NCBI GenBank assembly: GCA_905221605.1
Contig: CAJNDS010002717.1
Coordinates: 124,001-188,000, forward strand
Origin: Symbiodinium natans
Taxonomy: Eukaryota; Sar; Dinophyceae; Suessiales; Symbiodiniaceae
DNA: 64,000 bases
Reading direction: 5' to 3'
Shown here: positions 22,280-33,799 of the stretch, in pieces
Layout: each line of letters starts with the position of its first letter
Position numbering within the stretch: position 1 is the stretch's first letter
Notes under the pieces: generated by a model
Databases searched by the model: none
Seen by the model: only the letters and a program-made list of their open reading frames with translations
What the model was told of the DNA's origin: nothing
Made by a program: the position numbers and the translations under genes

Positions 22280-24030
22280 TTCTGTGATTTAGGCCGTGAT
22301 TGGGGCTGTGAGGTGGTGTGTGAATGTTCTGCGATGGATTGCACAAGCTGTGATTTTCCTGTGATGTTCCTGCGATTTTCCTGTGAGTTGCTTGTCGTTG
22401 TCCTGTGATTTTCTTGTGATCTCCGTGCGACTTTCCTGTGATTTTCCTGTGAATGTTCTGTCACTGTGATGTTCCTGCGATTGCCCTGTGATTGCTCTGT
22501 GATCTTCCTGTGATTTTCATGTGTTTCTTCTGCGTGTTCTATGATTTTTCCTTTGGTTGCGAAAGAGAAGGTGCAACTCCTGTATCACAGCCCGACTCAC
22601 GGCCCGCCTGGGTCACAGCCCAAATCGCAGCCCAAATCGCAGCGCGAATCACAGCCCAAATCACAGCCCGAATCACAGCCCAAATCACAGCCCGAATCAC
22701 AGCCCAAATCACAACCGGAAATCACAGGATTTACAAGGGGGAGGGTGCGATTTGGGCTGTGATTCGGGCTGTGATTTGGGCTGTGATTCGGGGCTGTGGT
22801 TTGGGCTGCGGTTCGGGCTGTGATTCGGGCTGTGATTCGGGGTTGTGATTCCGAGGCCGCAGCCCAAATCACAGCCCGAATCACAGCCCAAATCACAGCC
22901 CGAGTCACAGCCCAAATCACAACCGGAAATCACAGGATTTACAAGGTGGAGGCTGCAATTTGGGCTGTGATTCGGGCTGTGATTTGGGCTGTGATTTGGG
23001 GCTGTGGTTGGGGCTGTGGTTTGGGCTGTGATTCGGGCTGTGATTCGGGGTTGTGATTCCGAGGCCGCAGCCCAAATCACAGCCCGAATCACAGCCCAAA
23101 TCACAGCCCGAGTCACAGCCCAAATCACAACCGGAAATCACAGGATTTACAAGGTGGAGGCTGCAATTTGGGCTGTGATTCGGGCTGTGATTTGGGCTGT
23201 GATTTGGGGCTGTGGTTGGGGCTGTGGTTTGGGCTGTGATTCGCGCTGTGATTCGGGGTTGTGATTCCGAGGCCGCAGCCCAAATCACAGCCCGAATCAC
23301 AGCCCAAATCACAGCCCGAATCACAGCACAACCGGAAATCACAGGATGTACAAGGGGGAGGCTGCGATTTGGGCTGTGATTCGGGCTGTGATTTGGGCTG
23401 TGATTTGGGGCTGTGGTTTGGGCTGTGGTTCGGGCTGTGATTCGCGCTGTGATTCGGGCTGTGATTCGGGGCTGCGATTCTCAGGCCGCAGCCTAAATCA
23501 CAGCCCGAATCACAGCCCAAATCACAACCGGAAATCACAGGATTTACAAGGGGGAGGCTGCGATTTGGGCTGTGATTCGGGCTGTGATTTGGGCTGTGAT
23601 TCGGGCTGTGATTTGGTCTGTGGTTTGGGCTGTGGTTCGGGCTGTGATTCGGGCTGTGATTCGGGGCTGTGATTCTCAGGCCGCAGCCTAAATCACAGCC
23701 CGAATCACAGCCCAAATCACAGCCGGAAATCACAGGACTTGATTTGGGCTGTGACTCGGGCTGTGACGGCTGTGATCCAGGCTATGTACAGTCACAGAAA
23801 TGGTCTACACAAAACGATCTACAACGTGAAGTCTAGAGTCTAGAGTTTCTGCTGCAGAGAATCACAGGATAATCACAGAATAATCACAGGAGAATCACAT
23901 GAGAATCACAGGAACATCGCAAGAACGTCACATACAAATTACAGAACAATCACAGCGTAATCACAGAGGGGTCAGCCGCTCACAGAAAAATCGCAAAAGA
24001 CTTCACAGACTGAATCACACCAAGAATCAC
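22280..24030. repeat. Palindromic CACAGCCCAAAT minisatellite
   Basis: The core (about 22585-23760) is built of 12-base units CACAGCCC(A/G)AAT in both orientations. Blocks of forward units alternate with blocks of their reverse complement, joined by a conserved spacer CACAACCGGAAATCACAGG that recurs near 22710, 22920, 23127, 23328, 23526 and 23721, so there is a higher-order unit of about 200 bases in five to six copies. Outside it, degenerate TGTGATTTTCCTG units on the left (22325-22520) face their complement AATCACAGGAGAATCACA on the right (23860-24020). Each block can fold into a hairpin and the whole is nearly self-complementary. All long ORFs here are artefacts of the repeat. Confidence 0.9.
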
Positions 24031-24530
24031 TGAAATAAATATTTTATCGTTTCCCAGGATTTGTATGGATCTCAACTCATAAAATTAGTATGCAGCCCAG
24101 AGAAGTGGGGCATGTGTCGGGGGGCCAGTCGATGCTGGTCACCAATGCTCTTCTGGTATTCACGTGTTGTGCTCATCAGGCCTCTGCAACCTTGGCCGCT
24201 TTTTCAGCTCTGGCCGCAGATTCGTCCTCAAGCCACCGGGATGCTCTCAGTTGCAAAAAAAGAAGGCAACTACCAACCTCCGTGAAGCAGTCAGAAGAGC
24301 CTGGGGCCTAGAGAAGCCGACCCCGAGCCGTCCTCTCTTCGTTTGTCGTCGCGCTCTTTCATCATCCCACGCACCGCTTCTCTGTGCCTTGCTTTGAAAG
24401 CGCAGGTTGCAAAAAAATTAGGGCCTCTCCTTTTTGAGCAACAAGAGTTCGATTGAGGTATCCATGAGCGCACCTTGATACACAACAACCACCCAAGCGC
24501 TGCTGTGGCGAATCCCTTTGTAAGGCATGC

Positions 24531-24803
24531 CGGCGGTTCTTGTCAAAGGCTGCTTTGAGCTTTATCCTCTTGGTTTCTTCGTCCTGCTCCTCCTGCTCAA
24601 CCTCCAAGCGCATGAGGAGAAAAAGTCTGCACTCAAGCTCTAACCGCAAACCTCCCCAAACCTCCCCAAACCTCCCCAAACCTCCCCAAACATCCCCAAA
24701 CATCCCCAAACAGCCCCAAACAGCCCCAAACAGCCCCAAACAGCCCCACCGATCCTGGTGCCGGTCTTCCCTCATCTGTTCTTGCAGCTCTCGGAGCCAT
24801 CGC
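24531..24803 (-). CDS. Coiled-coil protein, two exons
   Basis: The exon 24803-24750 follows GAG (24804-24806) and reads RWLRELQEQMREDRHQD, ending CG before a GT donor (24748-24749). The next exon begins at 24626 after CAG, completes that codon to Arg and reads LFLLMRLEVEQEEQDEETKR, then IKLKAAFDKNRR, ending near 24531, probably at a GC donor. Phase agrees exactly across the junction. The product is a charged helix typical of coiled coils. The intron between is almost entirely an 11-bp minisatellite. Other exons of the gene were not located. Confidence 0.55.
24651..24748 (+). repeat. 11-bp minisatellite, CCCCAAACCTC type
   Basis: About nine tandem copies of an 11-base unit, CCCCAAACCTC first and then CATC and CAGC variants grouped in order along the array. 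It fills most of the intron 24627-24749 of the coiled-coil gene on the minus strand. Confidence 0.9.
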
Positions 24804-25056
24804 CTCGGGAAAACATGCAAATTGGTCGCCCCGTGGGAGTATCTTAAGAAAAGCAGAGCTGAACGCAGTTGAGGTTGAAATTATAGCTTCGGCATCGAGA
24901 TTTTGTCTCGCTGTATCTGATGCCTGTCCTCTCTGAAGAACGCCCCTGTTGCCACCTTTGGAGACTGCTTGCTAAGCCGGCTTTCTTTTCTATCTGGAGC
25001 CGTTGACGTACAAACACACCATGTCTGCATGCTGATTGCTGTGCGGGGGTTGCTGT

Positions 25057-25076
25057 GGGGGGGGGGGGGGGGGGGA
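25057..25076 (+). repeat. Poly-G run
   Basis: About 20 consecutive G. Comparable G or C runs occur near 16070, 30217, 38717, 55261 and 62609. Confidence 0.9.
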
Positions 25077-25399
25077 GAGGGGAGGAAACACGCTTGGGGA
25101 CCCTGTTCAGTGACCGCATCGAGTCACCGACTTGCATCTCAGTTGCAGCAGCAACAGCAGGCTGTTGTCCGATGGCCGTGTGAGAGCCAAACATGCCAAA
25201 GCAGCACAAAACTGGCGAGAAGTTACAACAAGGCAAGAGTCCTACCACATGTACTTGCAGTCATTTCCACATGAAAAGTCCCCAACCTTAAAATAATCAA
25301 ATCATGAAGGGACGGTGCTTGGGCCCCTGAAGACCTCCCACATTCTGTCGCTGACATTCGCTGACCGTACTTGGAAGATCTTGGAAGGCCCCCAGCCCC

Positions 25400-26990
25400 T
25401 GCTCGGCTCACCCTAGATCTTTCTTGGCGCTTGTCTATTGCTTATCGACCCGAATTTGTTTCTTGAGCCCTATGCCGAAAGAACCCGTCTTGGAACTTGC
25501 CTCGTTGGTAGTTCGGGCGAAACTGCAATGAGCGAATTCATTTGCGATGGACGATGTACCCTTCGTCAAAAGCTCGATGTCCTTCCGGGTATTTCTTAAA
25601 TCGCAAACTCAGTGACTTGCTTCTTGGCAGGCACAAAAACCTCAAATTGTGAGTTTAGGTCGTGCCCATGATGCCCACCAATGCTCCTCAGCAGCAAGGT
25701 CAGATTTTGGCTTTGCATGAAAGAAGGGGAGGGGGGCAGGGCGGGAGGAAGAGCCGCCCATTAAAGTCTCAGATACTACTCAGTGTGCCGAAGTACCCGA
25801 CCTTTGCAGTCACTGCATCCCTATAAGTACCAACACGCACGCTAAGCCGGAGAACCCAAACCATAAACTGGGCCCTATACCCCAAACCGGCCTAGGAACC
25901 TTCCTTCCTTCATTCATAACCCTCTTGGAAAATCAACCAAATAAGGGCTTGCCAAAGGATTCTCGCAACTTCCGTCCTTCTTTCTGTTTCCTTTCCTTCA
26001 TCCTTCCTTTGATTCCATTCTTTTCCTGCCTTCCTTTCCTTCCAATAACTATGCCTTCCTTCCGTCCTTTCTTTCCTTCTTCCTTCCACTCCCACTTTTC
26101 CTTCCATTCCTTCCATTCCCTTCTCTGGTTTCCTCTCCTTCCTCTGTTCTCGGTGTCCTTCCTTTCCCTCCCCTTGACCTTCACTCCGTCCCTCCCCGCC
26201 TTTTTCTGGAAATCTGCACGACTTTCCTTTCTATTTTCCATCCGATATGCAGGAACATCTAGAGGGAATCGATGATTTGGCCTCCTGTACTGGACCGTTG
26301 CGGACAGATCACAGTTCAGTAGCTCAGGCCCGCGGCACATGTCTACGGAGAGCAGCACTGGGACCCCGCTTCTTCACGGTCGGCTCGAAGTTCCTCAGAT
26401 GTCATGGACCAATTTGCCGTTTGTACTACACGAGGAGCTCTTGAACTTTGGTCCAAGCCCTGAGGAGCCTGCCGCAGAGGCGTCAGACCCACCTCCTGAT
26501 TCGGCGCGACCATGGACCTGACAACCGGTCGTCACCCAAGGAAGGGTTGTCAACTTATATGAAGCCCGAAAAGGTGGAGAAAGGTGGAGAGCATGTGCCG
26601 GCCTAAATGGCATGGGATCCTCACCGGCACCAGCCTTCACTTCATCGCTGGGACGATTGCCTCGAAGCCCGTGACAGTGCTTCACAGAAGAGTGCACTCA
26701 AGTGCACTCAAGTGCGCTGAGAGCCTCACACAACATCACTCCCTTAAAGTTGCCCAGACCAGAGGGTGGCGGCGGGGCATCCATTGAGGCGCCTTCCAAG
26801 TTTCTGCTGGGGGATCAATATCTGCATGGCATTCTCACAGGGCCTGGGCCTGGGCCCTCCATGGCCTCTTGCACAGGGGGCCTGCAATCAGCAAGGGGAA
26901 TGCACGCAAGAGGGTTCATCCATGCTCGACTATTCGGTGAGCACCAAAACTACGCGAGACGCACACTGTGTCCTATCTCTAACATCACGT
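25400..26990. other. No supported gene; CTTCC-rich tract
   Basis: Positions 25898-26230 are a pyrimidine-rich tract of CTTCC, CCTTT and CATTCC units; open frames through it are Phe/Pro/Ser- or Lys/Glu/Gly-rich and not credible. Elsewhere no exon could be supported. A repeat of the phrase GTGCACTCAA occurs at 26692-26712. Confidence 0.5.
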
Positions 26991-27003
26991 CGGTGATGCT
27001 AGA

Positions 27004-27134
27004 TCAGCAGGGACGAACAGATACAGTTGCCAGCGTTCCAACTACGCTTGCCTGCTGCCGTCCTGCCGTCTCTCTGAATTCGAACAGGCCAGCAAAGTTC
27101 TGCGTCGAGCCGAGCACGCGAACGAAACTGAGCA
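27004..27134 (-). CDS. Probable terminal exon, unidentified protein
   Basis: A minus-strand frame after a CAG reads FVRVLGSTQNFAGLFEFRET, then AGRQQASVVGTLATVSVRPC, and ends in TGA at 27004-27006. The regular beta-strand-like alternation and ordinary composition favour coding over the overlapping plus frame 26702-27211. The family and the preceding exons are unknown. Confidence 0.4.
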
Positions 27135-27139
27135 TAACG

Positions 27140-28063
27140 TGTCGTGGGTGCAGATGTCTGGCCATGCAACCAAAACAAAGCAAGTGCTGCACAACGCTCT
27201 TTTGCGAGTGAGACCAAAGCAAAATTCTTGTTACACTGAGGCCGAAATACTTTCAGGCACAGGACGTAGTGCCCAAATTGAGACATGAAATTGTTGTGTT
27301 GCAGGACTGTGGAGAACGGCAGAGCCTTCACAACTTAGACCTTGAAGACAATACTAGTATCTATGAAGTCTGCACTAGTATACCATGGATGTGGTGAATG
27401 AAACGTCATGCAGATACACCATGATTGTAAGTCTACTTCGAGCCCATCCAGCAGCAGATGCTGGTCAGGCGCAGACTGCACCGGAAGCGGCGCAGCTAAC
27501 CTACGGAACTTGGCCGAAAAGGCCGGCTCAACATGCATCCGAGCACGTCATGTAACATGTATGTGATACATACATAACCTAAACGCTGCATGTACGTATA
27601 CGTTTTTGTACATAGACGCCTCTAAATGTACCATGGCTACGTGAAATTCGCTGACACCGCTCGAACGTTGCTCTTTGGGCTTCTTGGGCTCGTTGGGCTC
27701 ATGGCTCTGGGATGCAGTAGAGGAAAGGCTCAGATGCGCTCACCGCGGGCATAGGCAGCTGCCCCATAGTTGAAGGCGGCTTGGCCTGGATACCTGCAGA
27801 CCCGAAGACGCAGTTGAAAAAACAAATCATGAACAAGGGTGACTGCAGGGCAGGCAACGTACTAGGACTGCCACCCGCCCTGGACACCTGGCTGCGAGGC
27901 TTGTGCCTGAGTTGTACACATTCTTACAAAACAACCACGGCGGCTGTTTTTCTGAGATGAAAATGAACAAGGCCCCTGCATAAGCATTCTGGCCTCGCTG
28001 CTGGTCCATGTACCTGTGAAAGCCGAAAACCAACTTAAGGTTGCTCCTTCTTCCTCTTATTAT
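27140..28063. other. No supported gene
   Basis: Short frames only. The stretch 27540-27630 is rich in TACATA/TATGTA words. A minus frame near 27700-27890 (FMICFFNCVFGSAG) has no supporting splice sites that I could confirm. Confidence 0.4.
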
Positions 28064-28145
28064 TCTTCTTCTGCTTCTTCTTCTTCTTCTCCTCCTTCTT
28101 CTTCTTCTTCTCAGCGCTCTCTTTCTTTGATTCTTTTCTTTCTTT
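28064..28145 (+). repeat. TTC triplet tract (Lys-rich on minus)
   Basis: Mostly TTC/CTT triplets. Read on minus it gives a Lys/Glu/Arg-rich frame (KKKEEKKKKKQKKNN), so it could be part of a low-complexity exon, but no splice site supports that. Confidence 0.6.
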
Positions 28146-28237
28146 CTTAGAACATCGAAAAAACCCCTGCGCACTCAGCAAAGCGCCCACTGCACCAAGC
28201 AATCCCTTCAGGTTTGGTTCCCCCAATGCTGCGCTCG

Positions 28238-28275
28238 CTCCCTCCTCCCTCCCTCCCTCCCTCCCTCCCTCCCTC
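28238..28275 (+). repeat. CTCC tetramer array
   Basis: About nine copies of CTCC, pure at its centre. Confidence 0.9.
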
Positions 28276-28492
28276 AGGACCTAGAACAACATTTGACCCA
28301 AAAGTCCTCAAGGTTTGAACCGAGGCAGTCGGCTGGGAACATGTTTGCGCGCATCCTGTATCCTGACTCTCGCCAAGCAGGCTCCATATGGCTCGCAGTC
28401 TTCTCTTTGCACGTTCACACTGCGCAGCGCGCACTAACTTCTGGATCTTGAAGCGAGAGCAAAGTGAAGAAGGGAGTAAGTGCTCTCACAGC

Positions 28493-28573
28493 CAGGATCT
28501 GGTTTAGCTCTCCGACAACTCCTTTCAGCATCTGCGCTGTCATGTTTCGAAAGTCGGTCACCCTGAGTCGCTC
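28493..28573 (-). CDS. Single exon of an unidentified helical protein
   Basis: An 81-base, 27-codon exon between a CAG acceptor (28574-28576) and a GC donor (28491-28492). It reads ERLRVTDFRNMTAQMLKGVV, then GELNQIL. Clean splice sites, phase 0 at both ends and amphipathic helix composition support it. A preceding exon may end near VSDVSFKV upstream. Family unknown. Confidence 0.5.
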
Positions 28574-28929
28574 CTGACTTTGAAAGAGACGTCTGAGACA
28601 CGGTATGAACAATGAACGAAGCGGCTCCGTGACGGCTCATACGAGCAGGCCAACGAAGGATCGAGGACAGGTCCTTCTTTGTGTCGTGGGTAAGTGATGT
28701 TGCGCGTGAGAAACAAGAAGAGGGCAAGCGAAACCCATAGGCCTGCTGCGCACGCAAATCGCCCATGCAAAAAAAACACAGCACGCAGCGAGCTCACTGC
28801 GCCCAGTACTGGCGCATGTCCACGCCTTCCTGGAGCAAGGCCGAGCTTCAGAAAAAGAAAGACTCGTTTTTACCTGCCCATGATGACTTGTGACTGTCAC
28901 TGTTCTTACTGCAGGTGCACTCGTAACCT

Positions 28930-29280
28930 ACGTCAGTGTCCCCAGATGCCCAGTGCTAACTGCAAAGAACTCTCGCATCCCCTTGCTCCTGGCCAGTCAT
29001 CCCTTGCATCTGCATGCTTCGCTGCTGCTGCTGCTGTTGTTGCTGCTGATGCTGCATCTGCTGCGTCCAGTTCTGGCAGGTGCGACGTGCAAAGCTGATG
29101 CAAAGTGTATACCAACTGCCAAATGCCAGCGTAGCACATATCCCACGGTCGCTCAAGGAACAATCTTGCCGGCAGCACTGCGTACATCGCCTGCATCCAT
29201 TGGCTGTTGCCAGCCGCTGCCCATTGCATCGCTTGCGCCGCTTGCGCTTGCCTCAAGGTATTGTTTGACATGACTTAGCA
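28930..29280 (-). CDS. Possible Gln/Met-rich protein exons
   Basis: Two candidate pieces: about 29275-29185, LRQAQAAQAMQWAAAGNSQW then MQAMYA, ending before a GT; and about 29085-28960, NWTQQMQHQQQ, a Gln run, then RSMQMQGMTGQEQGDA, encoded partly by a CTG/TTG tract (29020-29065). Both are Gln/Met/Ala-rich, which suggests one low-complexity domain, but another frame of the first piece (QYLEASASGASDAMGSGWQQ) is equally open, so the reading frame is uncertain. Confidence 0.3.
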
Positions 29281-29514
29281 GAACAAGGCAAGACAAGACA
29301 AAGCCTGCAGAGTGCAATGACGGAAAGGCTGATACTGGCGTTGCGGCTGTTGACCCTGAGCGTACCTTACAGCCAGTTTGCAGCATTTCCTCTTTTCCCT
29401 GCCATCTCACATGAGGGTGAAGAGTTTGCCATTGGCATTTCAACAGCCTCCTTTTCTAAATTTCAGAAGCCGAAACGCAAGGCATCCGAGATGTCTATTG
29501 CAATCGACACGGAT

Positions 29515-29997
29515 TCAGCAACACCCCACGAACAGCATCCCATAGTAGAGTTGGGCGGTGGCCCACATGGTTTCCTTTAAAGCAGAGCTCTTGCACTGAG
29601 CATGGTCTTTAGGTTTCCTCTCAGGAGCACCGATGTCCCGTGGAACGTCTCGAGAAATGTCGGTAGCTACACTTGGAACTATGTCTGGGGCGGAGGGGGC
29701 TCTGTGACCTCTTCTCGGCAGATCATCCAAACGGGTGCCGCCAGCACACTCAAAGAGAAAGACCACGGTCCGGCATTAGGTTCTTCGCTGGTTCTCTTGT
29801 TGATGAGAGTCGCAGGGGATACAATGCGATACGGTGATTGAACAAAAATGAGCAACAACTCCTTCATCCAGATTAGGGTTCTTCGTGGATTTTTCCGCAG
29901 GTTTAGATTCTTCGTTTTCCTTTCGTGCAAAGGACTTAGAGTTTGCAGGCGGAGATGCACTTAGCCTTTTTTTATCTGACTCATTCTGACTCCACAA
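29515..29997 (-). CDS. Exons of a disordered, charged protein
   Basis: About 29997-29870 reads NESDKKRLSASPPANSKSFA, then RKENEESKPAEKSTKNPNLD. About 29730-29530 reads RLDDLPRRGHRAPSAPDIVP, SVATDISRDVPRDIGAPERK and ALKETMWATAQLYYG. The first is Lys/Glu/Ser-rich and probably disordered; the second ends in a more ordered stretch. Junction bases between them were not resolved. Family not recognised. Confidence 0.4.
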
Positions 29998-30086
29998 CTG
30001 TTTCCACAGGGTTTCGCATGGAAATGAACCCCAAAAGCAAACAAATCCTCAGCTGAATCCTGCCTCTGAAGATGCAAATGTCCTAT

Positions 30087-31050
30087 TCAAGGGGGCGGCT
30101 CTTTGATCTTAGCTTGTAGTCTCATCTTTAGTCTCATCTTCCCAGTGTGATAAAGCACGTCCGGTCCAGGGGCCGGTAACTGGCAGCACCAGTGCGCACC
30201 CTTCTCGGAGGTTCGGGGGGGGGGGGGGGGGCGGGGAGGGTGCCCCTGTGTGAAAAAGTGTTCCGAATGTTCGGAGATACTTTGCGCACTTTCCTTCAAA
30301 AGCGTCTCGCATGTGGCGGTCTTCCTTCTGCTAGCCGCTGCTAGCCCGGGTCTTATCACGACTTAGCAAAGCCTTCCGCAAACAAACGAGGCAAATGTTG
30401 AGAGTGGTTTGCATTGAATCGCAGCTTCACTGAACACTTTACACACACACACACCCACACACCACCATCATGAGTTTCCGGCGCATCGGCTCCCATGGTC
30501 AGGCCAGCTTGCTGCGTCTGCAGAAAGGGCAGCACACCATGAAACATGGCATGACAGTGCTGAGAATACTCGGTGGCACGAGCCCGTCAACACACCTTCT
30601 TACCTTACAAAAAAAATGGCACTGCAAAGGCAGCCTGTCGCACTTAGACAGCGGGCTTGACTCTGCACATTGAGAAAGGTCTCTGGCACCTGGGCCCTCG
30701 TCCATTGTTCCCGCAACCTCCTCTGCTGCTCTTCAACCTGAGGGGCTTAGAGCTTACGATTTCCGAAGAGGGCTCAGGTTTAAGGCTTTGCAGTCGGGGA
30801 TTTAGCTCATGCTGCTGGCAGTGCTGGGCCAACTGGCCTGTTCTTTGTACTTGTTCTGGCTCTCTGCCTGACAGGATTTGTAACGTGGCAGTTGCATCCA
30901 CATCACAAGGCAAATTAGAAGTTCGGGAAACAAAACGGAAATTAACGATATGATCCCCACTTGTCTTGGACAAGAAGGGAAGCCTGAAAGCAAACACATG
31001 ACCGATGCCACAGAACTGCCAGCTCCGGCACGCACAACATTGAATGATTT
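30087..31050 (-). other. Weak coding signals, frame uncertain
   Basis: Minus-strand stretches ATCETLLKESAQSISEHSEH (about 30270-30320) and ATATLQILSGREPEQVQR (about 30840-30900) have protein-like composition. The second region can also be read in another frame as a ten-codon exon AESQNKYKEQ between CAG and a GC donor. A poly-G run at 30217-30230 and a CA repeat at 30443-30463 break the region. I do not assign a gene. Confidence 0.25.
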
Positions 31051-31428
31051 CTCATGATGAAGGCTTCAATCGTGCTGCGTTACAAGGAGGGCACAGCCTA
31101 CAAGAAGGCTTCTCCGGATAAGCAACAATTGCACAAGTACATACACCCGCCTCTTGTTGCCGGCGGAGTTGCCTGTCGCGAGAAGGCCGTGAAGTCGGGA
31201 GGGCACACAGGTCGCAAAGCAACTCACTAATGCTGCCGAACCGAAGAACATCGACTTTCCGCAATTCCAGCTACACGGAAACGCAAGCCTCAATTCCGGC
31301 TATACTGAATGTACGGAACCGCAAATGTGCCGGGAAGGCTCTTGCTGCTCTTCGTAGCGCCTTCGCCTTAGGATCATCAAAAGGTGGCAAGAACAGCGCG
31401 GCACAGGACGGATGAGCTAAGTCATCAA

Positions 31429-32570
31429 CTGTTCCGTCCTCTCTCTGAGCACTTGCTCCTGCTGCCGACGCTCTTGCTCTTCAGCACGAAGCTTCTCCTG
31501 AGCTGAGGAGATTCAAACTGCCGTGCAAAGACCGTGCCAAGATTGCACATCGGTTGCCATTGGGTCCTCTTCGGCAGCTTTCCATGAGCCGGTGAGTTCC
31601 TTGTGCTTAGTGTCGAAGTACCTCGTGCAGTCGCAGCTTGCTCGAGCAACCCTCCAAACTTCAAGTTCTTGTCAGCAACTAAGAACCACAAAATTGCTTC
31701 GAAGCTAAGATCCTTGCTTGGCTATTGTCTGCTCCGACAGCGGGTTCTGCTTCTCGGCCTGTGACTTAAACGTTGAACAATGACGTACTGACATGCTCAA
31801 AACCTCTCAAGACATGGCTTTATGGGCGGTGCGCTTGCCATCTCTGGCTTTCCTTGCCTCCCTTGCTGAGCCCGGCCTGTCTACCCCAGGCAACGAACAA
31901 GTCGGTCAAGACCTCTTCTTTCGTTTCCTGACAGATTCATCTGTGAATTGCTTATGCTTCATCTCAATCAGCAGTGGGTTCACTTGCCCAAGTCTGAAAG
32001 GCCAAACACAACCAACCACATGCTTGTCAACCGGGACAACAGAACGGCTGCATGCCATCATGTTCTCAAACTCCCCCACATTCCTACACAGCGATCGTCC
32101 TTGTTCGTGTGAGGCTTGATCTGGACTTTGATGCCATTGATGACGCACTCGTTGCCCTCTTCCACGATCGCCTGCACATGGCATCCACGCGCTCAGTGAC
32201 ACGATCCCTTCATGAGGCTCTGATCTGCTCTGCCTGTCTCACTCTGACGTCTGACATAGAGACCACGGCACAGCCCATCGAACTGTGCTTGCGGACGGTG
32301 ACAACTTCACCAACCTGCGACAGGAATGCCCAAGATGGCTAAGAAGAACTACCAACGCACCCGAGCTTACTTTCAGGACCTCTCTGGGCACCTGCCTGTT
32401 CGACAGCCTGGCGCCGAGGATCATCTGAGCGATCAATCCGCTCTAGGCGCTCCTGGCCACAAGAAACACGATCTTGTCATCACCACTCCGAAACCAAAGC
32501 GAAAGGCAGCTGCCTTCTCGCCCTCTGCTCGGTCTCGCTCGCCTGGCAGTGCTGCGATCTGTTGAAAACA
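31429..32570 (-). CDS. Probable RNA-binding (RRM-like) protein with helical tail
   Basis: Exons 5' to 3': about 32570-32492 (LPGERDRAEGEKAAAF), 32452-32396 (ERLERIDRSDDPRRQAVEQ, GC donor), 32314-32243 (VGEVVTVRKHSSMGCAVVSM, then SDVR, GT donor), 32171-32088 (AIVEEGNECVINGIKVQIKP, then HTNKDDRC, GT donor), 31927-31877 (ETKEEVLTDLFVAWGRQ, GC donor), about 31632-31552 (RYFDTKHKELTGSWKAAEED, GA donor), 31497-31430 (EKLRAEEQERRQQEQVLRE). Four consecutive exons (32452-31877) join in phase 0. The central part follows the RRM-like plan: a strand with GCAVVSM, a helix with AIVEEG, then a VINGIKVQI strand. This is inference from pattern, not a match. The flanks are coiled-coil-like. Start and stop unknown. 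Confidence 0.6.
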
Positions 32571-33344
32571 AAGCGCATCTTTGCCCTCCTGCCCTCTCTC
32601 TCTCTCATGAGTGTGCGCCTTTGCCGCCCTTTTTGCCCCCTTTGCCGCGGCCTGCAGTGATCGTGAAGAACAGCCCCATTCATGGGTTTGATCTTCCTGC
32701 GGATCCCTGCTGCCTTTGTCGCCGCGGTCCTGTCTGTCTCCTCTGTCGTCTGCCACGGGCACGGAGCTAGGCGAGGCCTCCAGTCGACGCTGTGAGAGTG
32801 ATCCATTCTGCTGCAAAGCTCGCACCCTCCCTCAGCATTGGACCGCAACCGGCTGGCTGCCTAAGGCTGCCAGGAGGTCCTGCGCATGCTGAGCTTGCGG
32901 CGTGCTGCTGCTGGCGCTGGAGGTTAGGCTTAGGTTGGAGCTCGGGATTCTTGTGGGGTGTAAGGATACCAAGTTGGAGTAGGGCCTGGGTTCTGAGTTC
33001 AGGTATCTGGGAAAGATCCCCTGCCATCACACCATCACATGTGGCCAAGTCAAATCAAGCTCTGACCAACTAGTGAACCAATAGCAGGATGCAGTATGAT
33101 TAACCCATGATCAACCCATGTCGTTTGCTGCGAAATGGAGGAACAGGCACGCTGTTTGGGAATTGGTTGTGCTTGGGGCACCGTACTGCTGTGCTGAGTT
33201 CCGCATTCAGGATGAGAAGTTGGATGGGATTGCATGTGTGCACTCCTTGATTCGCTGCAAGCCCCAAAGCCCCCTGAACATTCTCAAACATCCCAAAGCT
33301 CATTGAAAACCACTTCATTCCCAACACTCCGGGAGTCTCCTGCT

Positions 33345-33768
33345 GTGGCGGCAGGGCGTCGATCAGCGGCTTCGTGCTGGGTGGCGCTATGTTTGGCATG
33401 GGAGCCTCGCGCATGGTTGCTTTAGGGACGCCATTTAGAGGAAAACCGGGTAGGAAACTGGGTGTCAAGCCGACACTTGTGGAGCTGCCTGAGGCATCGG
33501 AGGTGCCTCTGCACGTCTAAGATCACGTTTCCGATGCGCTGACCGTGGAGTGCGGCCGCAACAGCAGAGAGCGCTCGTCACTGGCAGGCCGGTCGAGCTC
33601 CCGGCAGGCACCACGGGCGGCGCTGCCGGTGCTGCCAAATGATCGCGCCTCATGTTTACTCCAGAATGTTGCTGCTGGACAAGCGCATGCTCTGGCGTAT
33701 CTTACATGCGCTGCCAAGTAGGCCAAGGACTCCAGCTCCTCCAATGTCAGTGCGTTCTCTGGCAAGGC
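33345..33768 (-). CDS. Two exons of an unidentified protein
   Basis: The exon 33768-33712 lies between an AAG acceptor (33769-33771) and a GC donor (33710-33711) and has 19 codons, ALPENALTLEELESLAYLA. About 33425-33345 reads ATMREAPMPNIAPPSTKP, then LIDALPPQQ, ending at a possible GA donor. The first is helical, the second Pro-rich and likely disordered. They lie upstream of the RRM-like gene on the same strand and might be its 5' exons, but the link is not shown. Confidence 0.45.
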
Positions 33769-33799
33769 CTTCACAGACATCAAATCCATTGAACGGCAT

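Noticed and set aside
22492-23733. Overlapping ORFs of 70-202 codons and a resemblance to a CRISPR array
   Set aside because: The units are 12-base minisatellite blocks in both orientations. There are no unique spacers of constant length and no cas genes, and the context is eukaryotic.
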